A DNA stretch of 64,000 bases. Origin: CAKZLS01 sp963771545. Its GTDB lineage: Bacteria; Pseudomonadota; Alphaproteobacteria; Rhodospirillales; Defluviicoccaceae. Both the position numbers and the translations under genes were made by a program. The notes under the pieces were generated by a model, which worked only from the letters and a program-made list of their open reading frames with translations, was not told the origin of the DNA and did not search any database. This document shows positions 8,620-19,132 of this stretch, one piece after another. Numbering within the stretch: the stretch's first letter is position 1; every line of letters starts with the position of its first letter. The stretch is from contig CAVYTX010000004.1 of the NCBI GenBank assembly GCA_963771545.1, positions 62,001 through 126,000 on the forward strand, given 5' to 3'.

Positions 8620-9678
8620 ATGGCGTTAGACCAGAACCGCTTTGTGATCTCGCAACTGAACGAGAGATCCCGGGATATTTTCCGCCACGTGGTGGACGCG
8701 TACCTGGAAACGGGAGAGCCCATAGGGTCGCGCACGCTGTCGAAGCGGCTGTCCGTGCATCTATCGCCCGCGTCCATCCGCAATGTCATGTCCGATCTGG
8801 AGGACGCGGGGCTTCTGTTCGCTCCCCATACCTCCGCCGGCCGCTTGCCCACGGAGGCCGGTTTGAGATTGTTTGTCGACGGGTTGCTGGAAGTGGGCGA
8901 CTTGTCGGAGGACGAACGCAAGAGCCTCAAGGCGCAATGCGCGGGGCTGGGCATCGGCATCGAGGAGATGCTCGAAAAGGCGACCTCGGCTCTCTCGGGG
9001 CTTTCGCGCTGCGCCGGTTTGGTGATGGCGCCGAAAATGGACGAAGCGCTGCGGCACATCGAAATGATCAGCCTCAGCCATGGCCGGGCGCTGGTGGTGA
9101 TGGTCAGCGAATCCGAAGTCGTCGAAAACCGCGTCATCGAGACGCCGCCCGGCCTGACCCCGTCGGCGCTGATCGAGGCCTCCAATTTCCTGAGTGCCCG
9201 GCTCGTGGGCCGATCGATCGCCGAAGCGCGCGAGGCCATCCTCCAGGAGTTGGCGGCGCACCAAGCGGAATTGGACGAGTTGACCAGCCGGGTGGTGGAA
9301 TCGGGGCTGGCCATCTGGGCCGGCGGCGACACCGGCGGCTCGCTGATCGTTCGCGGACAGGCCAATCTGTTGGAGGACGTGCAGGCGATCGGCGATCTCG
9401 AGCATATCCGCTCGCTGTTCGCGGCGCTTGAAAAGAAAGAAACGATGCTCAAGGTTCTTTCCACGGTTGACACCGCGGAGGGAGTGCAGATCTTTATCGG
9501 TTCGGGAAGCGCGCTGTTCAACCTCTCCGGTTGTTCGATGATCGTCAGTCCGTACCACGATGGCCGCGAGCGGATCATCGGCGCCATCGGCGTCATCGGG
9601 CCGACGCGGATGAATTACGCCCGCATCATTCCCATGGTGGATTACACAGCGAAGCTGGTTGGCCGGCTGATTGGATAA
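8620..9678 (+). CDS. hrcA: Heat-inducible transcription repressor HrcA
   Basis: The 352-residue protein has the HrcA layout: an N-terminal winged helix (residues about 14-80, with ETGEPIGSRTLSKR and SPASIRNVMSDLE as the recognition region), a GAF-like middle, an inserted domain, and the C-terminal GPTRMNYARIIPMVDYTA. HrcA binds the CIRCE inverted repeat and represses groESL and, in some bacteria, dnaK. No CIRCE element is visible upstream of hrcA or dnaK in this window, so its target is probably groESL elsewhere, as is usual in alphaproteobacteria. grpE follows after 19 bp. Confidence 0.95.
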   Translation: MALDQNRFVISQLNERSRDIFRHVVDAYLETGEPIGSRTLSKRLSVHLSPASIRNVMSDLEDAGLLFAPHTSAGRLPTEAGLRLFVDGLLEVGDLSEDERKSLKAQCAGLGIGIEEMLEKATSALSGLSRCAGLVMAPKMDEALRHIEMISLSHGRALVVMVSESEVVENRVIETPPGLTPSALIEASNFLSARLVGRSIAEAREAILQELAAHQAELDELTSRVVESGLAIWAGGDTGGSLIVRGQANLLEDVQAIGDLEHIRSLFAALEKKETMLKVLSTVDTAEGVQIFIGSGSALFNLSGCSMIVSPYHDGRERIIGAIGVIGPTRMNYARIIPMVDYTAKLVGRLIG

Positions 9679-9697
9679 AGGAAAAGAGGACGCCCAC

Positions 9698-10444
9698 ATG
9701 GTGGATCAAAAACAGCAAACCAGCGAACCGGGCGCGGCGGCGCCGGAGACGGATGAAACCCTCGAAGGCGCCCCCGTGGAGACCGTAGCCGAAGACGGGA
9801 TGGAGATGGCGCTCGAGACGGACGCGGTTCTGGCCGAGCGGCTCGCCGCCGTCGAGGCCGAACGCGACAAGTTTCGGGACGACTATCTGCGGGCGCTGGC
9901 GGAAGTGGAAAACACCCGCCGCCGGGCGGCTCGCGACAAGGCCGACGCCGGCAAATACGCGATCTCGAACTTCGCCCGGGATCTTCTTTCGGTGAGCGAC
10001 AATCTCCGCCGCGCCGTGGACAGCGTCGCCCCCGAGGAGCGCGAGGGACATCCCGCGTTCGAGTCCCTGATCGCGGGCGTGGAGATGACCGAGAAAGAAC
10101 TGATGAGCGTGTTCGAGCGGTTCGGCGTTAGGCCGATCGCGTCCCTGGGCGAACCGTTCAATCCTCATGTTCATGAGGCGATGCTCGAGATTCCCGACGA
10201 AACGGTTCCCCATGGCACGGTGGTGCATGTGCTGGAGCCGGGCTTCATGATCCATGATCGGCCCTTACGCGCGGCTCGCGTCGGGGTTTCGAAAGGGGGG
10301 CCGAAGCGCGTCAGCGAAGACGCGGCCGAACCCGAAACCGAAACCAATGTGGAACCGTTGCACAAGGGCTCGACCGAGGCCTACGAAAAGCAGGCGGACA
10401 GTGACTTAGATCCGTCCGGCGCGCGGCTGGACGAGAAGTTCTAG
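9698..10444 (+). CDS. grpE: Nucleotide exchange factor GrpE
   Basis: GrpE releases ADP from DnaK. The start at ATG 9698 is preceded by AGAGGA; an in-frame TTG at 9671 overlaps hrcA and is less likely. The protein has an acidic N-terminus, a long coiled-coil helix around residues 45-90 (RDDYLRALAEVENTRRRAARD), and the beta domain with FNPHVHEAML and GTVVHVLEPGFMIHDRPLR. After the family end it has an extra tail of about 50 polar residues. The stop codon TAG lies within the 8-bp direct repeat at the left edge of the inserted 2.9 kb unit, so the insertion kept the gene intact. Confidence 0.94.
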   Translation: MVDQKQQTSEPGAAAPETDETLEGAPVETVAEDGMEMALETDAVLAERLAAVEAERDKFRDDYLRALAEVENTRRRAARDKADAGKYAISNFARDLLSVSDNLRRAVDSVAPEEREGHPAFESLIAGVEMTEKELMSVFERFGVRPIASLGEPFNPHVHEAMLEIPDETVPHGTVVHVLEPGFMIHDRPLRAARVGVSKGGPKRVSEDAAEPETETNVEPLHKGSTEAYEKQADSDLDPSGARLDEKF

Positions 10445-10445
10445 C
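10438..10445. repeat. Target-site duplication, left copy
   Basis: GTTCTAGC directly precedes the left 39-bp inverted repeat and recurs directly after the right one at 13372-13379. It covers the grpE stop codon. An 8-bp duplication at both edges is the mark of transposition. Confidence 0.7.
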
Positions 10446-10484
10446 CGTGCCTATCCGGTTAAGACAGACACCCACTACATATAG
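10446..10484 (+). repeat. Left terminal inverted repeat
   Basis: Starts CGTGCCTATCCGGTTAAGAC and ends ACTACATATAG. It is an exact reverse complement of 13333-13371 over 39 bp; the next bases differ. Confidence 0.85.
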
Positions 10485-11045
10485 AGCAAACGACGCGCCA
10501 TGCTGACACCGCCCAATCGGCCGCTCATGACCCATTGCGGAAGTCGCTCTTTTGGTCAAGTCGGTAGTTCGGCGTTTGGGAAGGGGAAGCTCGCCACCCT
10601 TGGCGCCGATCTCCTATGCCAAAGACCAAATACCTTGTCCAAAACAAGAGCCGGCGATCACGGGCCCACGATTGCTGAATAAGAGCGCACCGATCCCGCC
10701 GCTGACCCAAGCCTACCGAGCGACCGAGCGCGAATACGTGCACTGGTGATCCCGTTTTTGGGCGGGACTGACTTTGATGGAAGAGCGAGACCCGGTTGCG
10801 GGGCTATGGCCTTTGCAATGCTTTACGCGCCAACAATCGAACCGGGACCACATGCTGAAAAGCCGAATGGGCGTTAATGAAGCCACACGTTTTCCCAATT
10901 AAGTCATATTTTTTCTACCTAATACGCTGAGATACCTACAGGAAAACAACGCCATTATTTTAAATTTAACTAACAAAAAAATCGGAACTATATAAATAAA
11001 CACTTAGCAATAGTACGATAAAAAAGTAAAGTATTCTATGTTAGT

Positions 11046-11074
11046 TTGACAGAATGTTTAAATAGGTCTATATT
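11046..11074 (+). promoter_or_regulatory. Sigma-70-type promoter of the multicopper oxidase gene
   Basis: TTGACA at 11046-11051 and TATATT at 11069-11074 are separated by 17 bp, close to the ideal sigma-70 arrangement. The surrounding 150 bp are very AT-rich. The start codon follows about 48 bp downstream, with AGGAGG at 11112-11117, five bases before the ATG. Confidence 0.7.
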
Positions 11075-11122
11075 GTTGCGCTATCGAAATGTAACAGGAA
11101 GAGTTGGTGGCAGGAGGCCAGA

Positions 11123-13153
11123 ATGTCGATCCTGATCGCTACTGATCAATTCGAGGAGATTGCATTTGAAAATGCCCTGGCAATCCCGGGTACGATCGAC
11201 GCCACCAAACCTGGAAACACTGTCCTGGAAATGCGTCAGAGTGACGTGCTTATGGGCATTGTCGACCCGGAGATGGGCGAGCCTTTGACGACAACCGTCT
11301 GGGGGTACAGTAAGCCCGGCGGCACCCCAGGCTATCTTGGCCCGACCATCCTGGCCGAACAAGACACTCCGGTCTCGGTCATCTGGAAGAACAAGCTGCC
11401 GACGGATAATCCCAACGGCCATCTTCTGAACGTCGACTACACACTGCACCGTGCCAATCCCGGCCAGGACCGGGGGATCAACGACGTCTTTAAAACGATC
11501 CAGGACGGCCAAATCCCCGTGGTGCCACATCTGCACGGCGGCGACACGCGGGCTGAATTCGATGGCTATCCCGAAGCTTGGTGGACCCAGGTTGGAGGCC
11601 CGGGCCAAAAGGGGGACTATTACGCTGGCAACAAGTACACCTATGACAACGATCAGCAGGCGGCGCCCCTGTGGTACCATGATCATGCCCTCGGTCTCAC
11701 GCGGCTCAATGTCTACGCGGGTCTCGCCGGCGTATACGACCTGACCGACGATAATGAACGGCAGCTACAGGCCGATAACATCGTTCCCGACACCGAGGTT
11801 CCGCTGGTTATCCAGGACAAGGCGTTCGCGGAAGACGGGCAGCTCTATTACCCGGCGCTCGAGGACGATGTTTTGCCAGACGGTCAAGGCGGCTCGGGGT
11901 CTGTCGGCGAGGAGGCGGGAGACTTTTTTGACTTTACTCAATTTCCAGAAAACGAGGGCGCGGCCTCGGCTCTGCCTGAATTCTTCGGCGACCACATTCT
12001 GGTGAACGGCGTTGCGTGGCCGAATTATGACGTTGGCCTCGGAAACTACACATTCAATCTGCTGAACGGCTCCGACAGCCGTTTCTATGTGCTTGACTTC
12101 GTACTCGACAACGAAGACGGCTCATTCGATGCCGACCCCAACATTGGTATCTTGGCTATCGCCGGTGACGGTGGGCTTTTGCCGAAGGCGGTGGACGTCA
12201 GTGAAGGCGTTATTTTGGCGCCGGGCGATCGGCTCGATGTCGTCCTCGATTTTAGCGAACTCGAGGACGGAGACAAAATCCGCCTAGTCAATTCCGGCCC
12301 CGCTTACGAGCCTTTCAAAGGTTTTGAAACGCCAGGCGATTTGACGACCGACCTTGTTGGTGGCGGAGAGGCCGCCACCCCGGACGATCCGGTTGGCAAT
12401 ATCATGCAATTCACCGTCGCTGCGGGCATTGACACGGGAGACGACGCTACTGTGGCTCCCGGCACGGATTTGAATGTTATCGAGGCACTCGAACCGACGG
12501 CTACACGAAAGGTCGGACTGTTCGAGGGAGCCGACCAATATGGCCGAGTCCAGCCTTTGCTCGGCACTGCAAAGGCGGGCGACTTTCACTCTGACGGGGT
12601 GATGGCAGACGGCGATTTCGGTCCGTTGGACTGGTTCGCGGACATAACCGAAAATCCGACGGTGGGCACGACGGAGACGTGGCAGGTCTTCAACTTTACC
12701 GCCGACGCGCACCCCATCCATCTGCACCTGACGCAGTTCCAGGTGACGGGCCGCTATGAGATCGCGTTCCACGACGAGGCCGGCGGCGAGGATGGTATCC
12801 CGGACGACACCACCGGGGAGGGTCAGGTCAGCTACGGCACCTACCAGGACCGCCAAGAAATCGATTTCGACCAACACGACATATGGATCAGCGAAACTTC
12901 CCAGTCCTTGGCCGCCGAAGAGGGCGGTCGCCAGGATACAATGTATGTGCAGTCAGGATCTGAGGAAGAAGGCGGGCCGGACGAATACCATATCGGCCAG
13001 ATGTTGGAGTTCGACGCCTATTTCGAGAGGGAGGGCCCGTACGTTTGGCATTGCCATATCCTCTCGCACGAGGATCATGAGATGATGCGGCCGTTCGAGG
13101 TGATGCCAGAAGGCTTTGAAGATCCATTCCTCGACGAAGCCGTTCTTGCCTGA
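11123..13153 (+). CDS. Multicopper oxidase
   Basis: The 676-residue protein has all four copper-ligand motifs of laccase/bilirubin-oxidase/CotA-like enzymes: HLHGG (His136, His138), WYHDH (His186, His188), HPIHLH near residue 532 and HCHILSHEDHEMM near 642, where the methionine is the expected axial type 1 copper ligand. These build one type 1 and one trinuclear centre that couple substrate oxidation to reduction of oxygen to water. No signal peptide or twin-arginine motif is visible, so it may stay in the cytoplasm or leave by another route. The protein is rich in Asp and Glu. Start is fixed by a good AGGAGG. It is the only cargo of the inverted-repeat unit. Substrate unknown. Confidence 0.92.
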   Translation: MSILIATDQFEEIAFENALAIPGTIDATKPGNTVLEMRQSDVLMGIVDPEMGEPLTTTVWGYSKPGGTPGYLGPTILAEQDTPVSVIWKNKLPTDNPNGHLLNVDYTLHRANPGQDRGINDVFKTIQDGQIPVVPHLHGGDTRAEFDGYPEAWWTQVGGPGQKGDYYAGNKYTYDNDQQAAPLWYHDHALGLTRLNVYAGLAGVYDLTDDNERQLQADNIVPDTEVPLVIQDKAFAEDGQLYYPALEDDVLPDGQGGSGSVGEEAGDFFDFTQFPENEGAASALPEFFGDHILVNGVAWPNYDVGLGNYTFNLLNGSDSRFYVLDFVLDNEDGSFDADPNIGILAIAGDGGLLPKAVDVSEGVILAPGDRLDVVLDFSELEDGDKIRLVNSGPAYEPFKGFETPGDLTTDLVGGGEAATPDDPVGNIMQFTVAAGIDTGDDATVAPGTDLNVIEALEPTATRKVGLFEGADQYGRVQPLLGTAKAGDFHSDGVMADGDFGPLDWFADITENPTVGTTETWQVFNFTADAHPIHLHLTQFQVTGRYEIAFHDEAGGEDGIPDDTTGEGQVSYGTYQDRQEIDFDQHDIWISETSQSLAAEEGGRQDTMYVQSGSEEEGGPDEYHIGQMLEFDAYFEREGPYVWHCHILSHEDHEMMRPFEVMPEGFEDPFLDEAVLA

Positions 13154-13163
13154 CCATGGAACT

Positions 13164-13192
13164 AACTGGCGGGCGACGGCGGCCCGCCGGTT
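13164..13192 (+). terminator. Hairpin after the multicopper oxidase gene
   Basis: An inverted repeat GGCGGGC/GCCCGCC with a 7-base loop extends to an 11-bp stem including one T-G wobble, starting 11 bp after the stop codon. No run of T follows, so if it ends transcription it is not a classic intrinsic terminator. Confidence 0.5.
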
Positions 13193-13332
13193 GGAGCTTG
13201 CCTGGGTAAACTGGGTACATAGCAACTGGTATTCAGCAAGGTTGTCTTGCTGCCTGCAGCGAACTCAGCAACATAATCAGTGAAAAGTCGGCTCTTGGCT
13301 AATTGCTGCCATAAAACGGATGTGTGCGGCGA

Positions 13333-13371
13333 CCCTATATGTAGTGGGTGTCTGTCTTAACCGGATAGGCA
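13333..13371 (-). repeat. Right terminal inverted repeat
   Basis: Exact reverse complement of the 39 bp at 10446-10484, closing the multicopper oxidase unit. Confidence 0.85.
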
Positions 13372-13379
13372 CGGTTCTA
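13372..13379. repeat. Target-site duplication, right copy
   Basis: GTTCTAGC, the same 8 bp as at 10438-10445, directly adjoining the right inverted repeat. The following base C also matches the base after the left copy, but there it can be counted as part of the repeat. Confidence 0.7.
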
Positions 13380-13392
13380 GCCACGAATACGT

Positions 13393-14274
13393 TCATTCCG
13401 GCGCGACCAGGAATTCGGAGCGGGGATCGTGACCTTGGAATCGGCGTTTGGCGACGCCGCGGCTGTTCACGGCGTAGCAATACGCACAGCCGTGAGGGCA
13501 GCTGTCGTAGGCGCCGATATCCCTGGATGCCCAGCACCCGCACGTCTTGCGATGCGGGCGTCGAGGCGCGGTGATGGACCGCCCGGCGACGCGGCTCAGC
13601 CGTTCGGCGTCGATGCATCGGGCCTCGCCGATGCCGTCGCTCCGGAGGTCCGGCTGATCGCAGAGGGTCAGGCGCAAGTCATGCGCGCGGGCGATGTCGG
13701 CTAGGTCGGCAAGCACAGCCCGCTTTTCCTCGGCCGGTGGATCCCACCAATCGAGCTCCGCGGCGCGTGCGGCCGCCGACAGGTTGCGCGCGGTCTTGCG
13801 ATAGATCTGGGCGCACGAAACCACCACTTCGTCGACCATCCCCTTCATCGCTCCGCACAGACGGTCGAAATTCCGGTGGTGCCAGGCGGGCGGAGTCAGC
13901 GAACTGAACACGATGGGATCGTAGCGCCAAACGGCGACTTCGGGACCGTAACGTCCCGCGACCGCTTGGATGTGATCGATCGCTCGCCGCGGGCCGATGG
14001 TGGCGGCGTCCAGCGCCCGGGGATACCCGGTGACGGTGTACTGCACCACAAAAGGCACGTTTTTGTCGCGCACCGCGTCGAGAGCGCCGAAAAACGGCTC
14101 CAGGTTTCGGGTCCAGAACACGAACCCATCGACCGCGTCACCCGTGAGCGGGACGATGGACCTCTGTCCGCCGTACGGATTGACGGTTCGCGCGTAACCC
14201 GCCGCGAGGCGATTGAGGAACCACGCGGCGTAGAAAGCGGGAATGTCGGTTCTGTAGCTCGCCGATATGATCAT
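13393..14274 (-). CDS. DUF1848 family protein
   Basis: The protein of 293 residues from ATG 14274 begins MIISASYRTDIPAFYAAWFLN, the conserved start of DUF1848. It contains GFVFWTRNLEPFF and AVWRYDPIVFS, and near the C-terminus CGCWASRDIGAYDSCPHGCAYCYA, a set of cysteines thought to bind an iron-sulfur cluster. The family resembles radical SAM proteins such as spore photoproduct lyase, but the reaction is unknown. A longer frame to 14322 exists, but its extra residues lack conservation. It lies just outside the oxidase unit, divergent from dnaK. Confidence 0.82.
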   Translation of the reverse strand: MIISASYRTDIPAFYAAWFLNRLAAGYARTVNPYGGQRSIVPLTGDAVDGFVFWTRNLEPFFGALDAVRDKNVPFVVQYTVTGYPRALDAATIGPRRAIDHIQAVAGRYGPEVAVWRYDPIVFSSLTPPAWHHRNFDRLCGAMKGMVDEVVVSCAQIYRKTARNLSAAARAAELDWWDPPAEEKRAVLADLADIARAHDLRLTLCDQPDLRSDGIGEARCIDAERLSRVAGRSITAPRRPHRKTCGCWASRDIGAYDSCPHGCAYCYAVNSRGVAKRRFQGHDPRSEFLVAPE

Positions 14275-14472
14275 CGCGACGGACAGTCTGCCATGACCCC
14301 GCCACGCGCGCAAAGACCGCAATTGACGAGGGTCTTTGGGACCTCGTCGAGAAGCACCGGCGCCATGATTGGGTCAAGCCGTCGTAAAATGCGGGTCCGG
14401 TTGACGGAAAACCGGGGGCGCGGCGGTTGCGCCGCCGCCGGGAGCCGCATATATAACGGCCGGTAACTGGTT

Positions 14473-14500
14473 TTGAAGTTCATACGTTTGGGTCCAATTT
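14473..14500 (+). promoter_or_regulatory. Possible RpoH-type promoter of dnaK
   Basis: TTGAAG at 14473-14478 and CAATTT at 14495-14500 with a 16-bp spacer loosely match an alphaproteobacterial heat-shock promoter, about 62 bp before dnaK. The match is weak and chance is possible. Confidence 0.25.
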
Positions 14501-14561
14501 GGGGGGTTCTGCACGTCGCCATATTGGGTCGTGGAACCCCGCCACACGATTGAGGTGAAAC

Positions 14562-16493
<1,932 letters not shown>

Positions 16494-16533
16494 TCCGGGG
16501 TTTCCCGTGGAAACCTGGTTTGGGAACGATGCC

Positions 16534-16564
16534 GCCAGCGGCCCGGACATGCCGGGCCGCTGGC
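16534..16564 (+). terminator. Perfect 13-bp hairpin between dnaK and dnaJ
   Basis: GCCAGCGGCCCGG at 16534-16546 pairs exactly with CCGGGCCGCTGGC at 16552-16564 around the loop ACATG. No T run follows. It probably lowers transcription into dnaJ or stabilises the dnaK mRNA end, allowing more DnaK than DnaJ from one operon. Confidence 0.65.
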
Positions 16565-16584
16565 GAGCTGTTTGAGGGCGGTTG

Positions 16585-17724
16585 ATGTCGAAGGAAGACT
16601 ATTATCGAATTCTCGGGGTCGATCGCGAGGCCAGCAAGGACGAAATCAGGAAGGCCTATCGAAAGCAGGCCATGCGCTATCATCCCGACCGCAACCCCGG
16701 CGATAAGGATGCCGAGCATCGGTTCAAGGAGCTCAACGAGGCGCATGAAGTTCTGAAGGACGACCAAAAGCGCGCCGCGTACGACCGCTTCGGCCACGCC
16801 GCTTTCGATCAAGCGGCGGGCGGAGGGTTCGGTGGAGGCGCGGCCGGCATGGGCGGCGGTTTCGCCGACATTTTCGAGGAAATGTTCGGAGATTTCGTTG
16901 GCGGCGGCCGCCGCGGAGGAGCCCGAGGCAGCGGCCGGGGATCCGACCTCCGATACAACATGCAGGTGTCCCTGGAGGATGCGTTCACCGGGACAAAATC
17001 GACGATCCGTGTCGCGGCGGGGGCTGGCTGCGACGATTGCGGCGGCACCGGAGGCGCGGGCGGCGCGAAACCGGCGACCTGCACGACGTGTCATGGCGCT
17101 GGCCGGGTTCGCAGCCAGTCCGGGTTTTTCACCGTCGAACGCACATGTCCGGGATGCGGCGGCACGGGTCAGTCCATCAAGGATCCTTGCCGAACCTGCG
17201 CTGGCTCGGGCCGGGTGCAGAAAGAAAAATCCTTGCAAGTGACCATTCCCGCCGGCGTCGAGGATGGAACACGTATCCGGCTCAGCGGAGAGGGCGAGGC
17301 GGGTCTGCGCGGCGGCCCGCCCGGAGACCTGTATGTCTTCGTCTCCATCGCTCCCCACCGGATTTTTCAGCGCGACGGCGCCGATATTTATTGCCGCATG
17401 CCGATCCCCATGACCACGGCGGCGCTGGGCGGAAGCGCCGAGGTTCCAACCATCGACGGCGGCCGGGCGCGAATCTCCATGCCGGCCGGCACGCAAACGG
17501 GCAAACAATTCCGCCTGCGCGGCAAAGGCATGTCCGTTCTCAGATCGCACGCCCGCGGCGACATGTTCGTGGAAGCGACGGTGGAGACGCCCATCGACCT
17601 CACCGACGATCAAAAGAAACTACTGCGCGAGTTTGAACAGGCAGGCAACCACGAGACGCACAGCCCGCAATCCCATGGCTTCTTCGCCAAGGTCAAGGAG
17701 CTATGGGAGGAGCTTCGGGAATAG
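16585..17724 (+). CDS. dnaJ: Chaperone DnaJ
   Basis: The 379-residue protein starts at ATG 16585 (an in-frame TTG is one codon upstream). It has the J domain with YHPDRNPGD holding the HPD motif, a G/F-rich linker with GGGFGGG, and four zinc-binding CxxCxGxG repeats (CDDCGGTG, CTTCHGAG, CPGCGGTG, CRTCAGSG), then the C-terminal substrate-binding domains. It delivers clients to DnaK and triggers ATP hydrolysis. dapB follows after 26 bp, the usual alphaproteobacterial order. Confidence 0.96.
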   Translation: MSKEDYYRILGVDREASKDEIRKAYRKQAMRYHPDRNPGDKDAEHRFKELNEAHEVLKDDQKRAAYDRFGHAAFDQAAGGGFGGGAAGMGGGFADIFEEMFGDFVGGGRRGGARGSGRGSDLRYNMQVSLEDAFTGTKSTIRVAAGAGCDDCGGTGGAGGAKPATCTTCHGAGRVRSQSGFFTVERTCPGCGGTGQSIKDPCRTCAGSGRVQKEKSLQVTIPAGVEDGTRIRLSGEGEAGLRGGPPGDLYVFVSIAPHRIFQRDGADIYCRMPIPMTTAALGGSAEVPTIDGGRARISMPAGTQTGKQFRLRGKGMSVLRSHARGDMFVEATVETPIDLTDDQKKLLREFEQAGNHETHSPQSHGFFAKVKELWEELRE

Positions 17725-17750
17725 CGGTCCGTCACCGGTAGGGGAGCGCC

Positions 17751-18557
17751 ATGAAGATTGGAATTGCCGGATGCGCCGGCCGCATGGGCCGGATGCTTGT
17801 CGACGCGGTCCTGAAAACGGAGGGAGCGACCCTCTCCGGTGGAACCGAGGGCGCAAGCCACGGCTCTATTGGCACGGACGTCGCGGCTCTCGTCGGCGCA
17901 AAGCCCCTCGGCTTGCCGATAGGGGACGATCCCGGCGCCTTGTTTGCTTATTCCGACGTGGTCGTCGACTTCACGTCCCCCGAAGCCACCGTTCGCCATG
18001 CCCGTCTCGCTGCCTCGCATGGCGTCGCTCTTGTGGTTGGAACGACCGGATTGAAGCCGGCGGACTTCGAGGTCTTGAAAAGCGCGGCGCAATCGGTCGC
18101 GGTGGTACAGGCCGCCAACATGAGCGTGGGCGTCAATTTGCTGCTCGGCCTGACGCGGCAGGTGGCCTCGGTACTCGCGGACGCGTACGACATCGAGATC
18201 GTCGAAATGCATCATCGTCACAAGGTTGATGCCCCCTCGGGAACCGCCCTGGCCCTCGGGCGGGCCGCCGCGGATGGCCGCGGCGTCGACCTCGACGTTG
18301 TCTCTCAACGCGCGCGGGACGGCATTATCGGCCCCCGCCGTCAAGGCGATATCGGATTTGCCACATTGCGCGGCGGCGACGTCGTCGGCGAGCACACGGT
18401 GATTTTTGCCGGCGACGGCGAACGCATCGAGCTTTCGCATAAGGCCGCGTCGCGCGCCGTGTTCGCCCATGGCGCGATCCGCGCCGCCCGATGGACCGCG
18501 GGTCAACCGCCTGGACTGTACTCCATGCGCCAGGTGCTCGGGCTGGAATCTGAGTGA
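17751..18557 (+). CDS. dapB: 4-hydroxy-tetrahydrodipicolinate reductase
   Basis: The 268-residue protein begins MKIGIAGCAGRMGRML, the nucleotide-binding GxxGxxG motif. VVDFTSPEA and VVGTTG contact the cofactor, and HHRHKVDAPSGTA is the DapB signature with the catalytic histidine and lysine. It reduces the dipicolinate precursor with NAD(P)H on the pathway to diaminopimelate and lysine. It ends the dnaK-dnaJ-dapB group and stops two bases short of the end of the convergent DUF2244 gene. Confidence 0.95.
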   Translation: MKIGIAGCAGRMGRMLVDAVLKTEGATLSGGTEGASHGSIGTDVAALVGAKPLGLPIGDDPGALFAYSDVVVDFTSPEATVRHARLAASHGVALVVGTTGLKPADFEVLKSAAQSVAVVQAANMSVGVNLLLGLTRQVASVLADAYDIEIVEMHHRHKVDAPSGTALALGRAAADGRGVDLDVVSQRARDGIIGPRRQGDIGFATLRGGDVVGEHTVIFAGDGERIELSHKAASRAVFAHGAIRAARWTAGQPPGLYSMRQVLGLESE

Positions 18558-18558
18558 G

Positions 18559-19050
18559 TCAGTCCTTTTTACGAGATCCGGTCAACCGGGTGAGTTCCCG
18601 CCGCAGCGCGCGCGCCAATTCGAGCCGCTCCCGAGGCTGCAGGAACGTTCCGATGACAAGCGAGTTCCCGTGAGACCGCAGTTCGAGCACGCTTAGATTG
18701 CTGGGCGGTTCGTCGAAATTGACCTGAAGCCAATGGGGCGGGAACGAGAACTTCTTCTGTTGGCCCCAAAAGTTAACCCGCCGGACCGTGAGCGCGGTGT
18801 CGGTCAGATTGATGGCCTCCAGGGCGTTGCCCGCATGGGTGTTCAATCGAAAAGCGCCGTACACCAGCAACCCTTCGAGGCCGAGGAACGGAGCCACCGG
18901 CCACGCGCCCACGGCGAAAAAAACCACTCCCACCACCAACCATGCCAGCGCCATCAGGCAAATCACGGTGCGAACCGCGCCGGCGCCGGCGCTGCGATGC
19001 GGCAGCAGCACAACACTATACCGTACGGCTTCGCCCGGTTGCCCAGCCAT
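18559..19050 (-). CDS. DUF2244 integral membrane protein
   Basis: The 163-residue protein has two adjacent hydrophobic helices (around residues 26-66), then NAGDA-like segment THAGNALEAINLTDTALTVRR and a polar C-terminal domain with SFPPHWLQVNFDEP, all typical of the alphaproteobacterial DUF2244 family. Function is unknown. Convergent with dapB. The insertion sequence lies about 80 bp upstream of its start. Confidence 0.8.
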   Translation of the reverse strand: MAGQPGEAVRYSVVLLPHRSAGAGAVRTVICLMALAWLVVGVVFFAVGAWPVAPFLGLEGLLVYGAFRLNTHAGNALEAINLTDTALTVRRVNFWGQQKKFSFPPHWLQVNFDEPPSNLSVLELRSHGNSLVIGTFLQPRERLELARALRRELTRLTGSRKKD

Positions 19051-19117
19051 TCGCTTCCACCGGCCTATCGAGAATGAGTTTCACTCTGAATTTACCAAGA
19101 AATGGCCGGGAGTCCAA

Positions 19118-19132
19118 GTTCGAACGCAGACG
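19118..19132. repeat. Target-site duplication of the insertion sequence, left copy
   Basis: GTTCGAACGCAGACG directly precedes the left end of the insertion sequence and recurs at 20531-20545 directly after its right end. Confidence 0.85.

Larger units (their letters stand above)
10446..13371. mobile_element. Transposon-like unit with 39-bp inverted ends carrying a multicopper oxidase, no transposase
   Basis: The unit of 2,926 bp is bounded by perfect 39-bp inverted repeats and an 8-bp direct repeat (GTTCTAGC), sitting between grpE and the DUF1848 gene. Its only convincing gene is a multicopper oxidase. No transposase is present, so it fits a mobile insertion cassette moved in trans by a transposase elsewhere. 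The left 600 bp (10485-11122) hold no gene; the last 200 bp before the oxidase are strikingly AT-rich and contain its promoter. The assigned boundaries are read directly; the mobility mechanism is inferred. Confidence 0.7.

Noticed and set aside
10485..11040. Transposase or other gene in the left part of the oxidase unit
   Set aside because: Only short frames without recognisable features are present; no DDE or serine/tyrosine recombinase motifs.
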